Positions 6,301 to 6,578 of a DNA stretch of 6,578 nt are shown here, in pieces. Made by a program: the position numbers and the translations under genes. The stretch is from an uncultured Porphyromonadaceae bacterium (lineage in GTDB: Bacteria > Bacteroidota > Bacteroidia > Bacteroidales > Muribaculaceae): assembly GCA_947175225.1 (NCBI GenBank), contig CAMWLX010000200.1:1-6578 (forward strand), in the 5' to 3' direction. Each line of letters starts with the position of its first letter. Positions within the stretch are counted from its first letter, which is position 1. The notes beneath the pieces are model-generated. The model saw only the letters and a program-made list of their open reading frames with translations, was not told where the DNA came from and ran no database searches.

Positions 6301-6578
6301 TCCTGAGACACACAGCCCACATAGCTGAATACGAGTACTGAATTGTTGGTCACGTTGTTCAGACGGTAAGCACCATCGAAGTCGGTTGCGGTGCCGGTTG
6401 ATGTGCCTTTTAAGATCACGGTCACTCCAATCATTGGATCACCATTCTCATCAAGCACCTTACCTGTCACCGTCTTGCCCTGTGCATAAGCAGCAATTGA
6501 CATCACTGCCATGAGAGCCACAAACAGGAATCTGCGACATGCAGTCGCGAATCCTGAACTTTCCTTGCGGTAGTTCAT
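3375..6578 (-). CDS. SusC/RagA-family TonB-dependent outer-membrane transporter
   Basis: A 1067-residue TonB-linked beta-barrel that imports large nutrients, glycans or peptides, across the outer membrane with the SusD-like lipoprotein. The signal peptide covers about 1-32 (hydrophobic core 17-30, cleavage probably at AYA|Q). A carboxypeptidase-regulatory-like domain follows at about 37-108 (VTGKVLDENGDPMIGVTV). Next come the region EDLIVVGYGVQKKSDVTGA (114-132), where the TonB contact is expected, and the plug with the SusC signature (188-240: SPLYVVDGVP to GSRGANGVVIITTKGG). The barrel runs from about 245 to the terminal Phe in LELGF, a normal outer-membrane end. A calcium-loop-like DQDGDYMMTDAD lies at 888-899. 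The length is normal and no frameshift is seen. No STN signalling domain is present. The ATG is the last triplet of the window, so its promoter is out of view; a further upstream start is possible, but the signal peptide fits this one. Substrate unknown. Confidence 0.97.
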   Translation of the reverse strand: MNYRKESSGFATACRRFLFVALMAVMSIAAYAQGKTVTGKVLDENGDPMIGVTVILKGTSTGTATDFDGAYRLNNVTNNSVLVFSYVGCVSQEAKVGDRTVIDVVMRNDSELLEDLIVVGYGVQKKSDVTGALTRIDSETLNSRPTSNALEALQGKAAGVDITTQQRPGELGEIRIRGNRSLSASQSPLYVVDGVPLQSGGIESINPRDIEAIDILKDASATAIYGSRGANGVVIITTKGGKPGRFSLNYSGSVTTSTIVDRQKSMDPGEFVNFRRWAAYNLDPETYAHPDSPTKENDMIIFDSPIDGQTSRDNIMRGWATGTWNPNAIEEYDWTGLYTQTGVTQEHTLSASGGTERMNAYASFGYLDNQGTQKGQWFKRYTGKVTVSITPVNWMQIDASINASWQDQDYGLSGTNARSNSVPTTIYEVAKQFYRYAPMYDAEGDRIIRPGGEDALYTIIGELNYQTYKRQTFRALGNFAATLKFGEMWKPLEGLTYKIGFGPDYRHYRAGSWISGDSSYRITMDGATGKNSASLANQQYFSWTLDNLINYNRTFADVHNVGLTLLQTSSKYKYENSSMGISNIPKDSYMWNNMGSASITDTNNGASIGSGLTETSLESYMIRVNYGYNDRYLLTASGRWDGASQLAPGHKWDFFPSMALAWRIDQEEFMNPYYWLNTLKLRAGVGVTGNAAVPAYKTKGTISQMFLPFGDTSTPAYSTSEDYYNIHNALANLDLGWEKTTQWNIGLDFGFLNNRIGGALEFYWSTTNDILMDMSIPTLTGFGSTYANIGKASNHGVEVTIDAFPVIAGDFQWETNFNMAFQKNKILELANGKEDDLAHNWFIGHEIGVLYAYDNLGLWQDTPEDRAEMEKWNEKGYKFTPGNVRPKDQDGDYMMTDADRVIIGNSNPQWTLGWSNHFTWKGIELGFQIISRLGYKVNCGAQAMTAHANQNKVDYWTPNNTGAYYQKPILAQASAGAGDSFASLLGYRNGGFVTMRDISLGYNFPKNIISKATLDHAKIYVQCVNPFHFYQAVPGYNLDAFGKDTSGNAINTTYYNRSFVFGLELGF

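Noticed and set aside
1..6578. Search for CRISPR arrays, tRNA genes, insertion sequences and defence or phage genes
   Set aside because: No regularly spaced repeats, cloverleaf sequence, transposase, or phage/defence protein motif was found. The window is accounted for by four genes, or gene parts, and their control regions.

Overview
The window looks like a chromosomal segment from a member of the Bacteroidales (phylum Bacteroidota). Four things point there: a SusC/SusD outer-membrane uptake pair, two promoters of the Bacteroides type (-33 TTTG / -7 TAnnTTTG), gene starts without a Shine-Dalgarno sequence, and a 16S rRNA 5' end with the usual bacterial start. The family or genus cannot be fixed from these data. 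Everything recognised lies on the minus strand, so transcription runs from high to low coordinates.

In transcription order: (1) 6578-3375, a complete-looking SusC/RagA-type TonB-dependent outer-membrane transporter whose ATG is exactly at the window edge; (2) 32 bp later, 3342-1249, its SusD/RagB-type lipoprotein partner, followed by a strong intrinsic terminator (1224-1194); (3) an A/T-rich gap with a good promoter (1123-1092), then a short ECF-type sigma factor gene (1013-507) that ends in its own terminator (500-471); (4) an A/T-rich spacer, a good ribosomal-type promoter (309-278), a leader of about 240 nt with hairpins, and the first ~31 nt of 16S rRNA, which runs off the left edge. The window thus holds three separate transcription units in tandem.

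The SusC and SusD homologues should form one outer-membrane complex: SusD is a surface lipoprotein lid that captures substrate and SusC is the TonB-driven barrel that imports it. The substrate cannot be read from the sequence, because no glycoside hydrolase, protease or dedicated regulator is in view. SusC lacks the N-terminal signalling (STN) domain and no FecR-type anti-sigma gene is seen, so there is no sign that the neighbouring sigma factor is part of a SusC-dependent signalling circuit.

I did not find a convincing undescribed system. The points most worth a second look are all in non-coding DNA: an 8-nt stretch of the pre-16S leader complementary to the conserved 16S 3' tail, an A/U hairpin abutting the 16S 5' end, a perfect palindrome in the sigma-gene 5' UTR, identical -7 elements and spacers at the rRNA and sigma promoters, and a shared TAAACTAA octamer just before two start codons.
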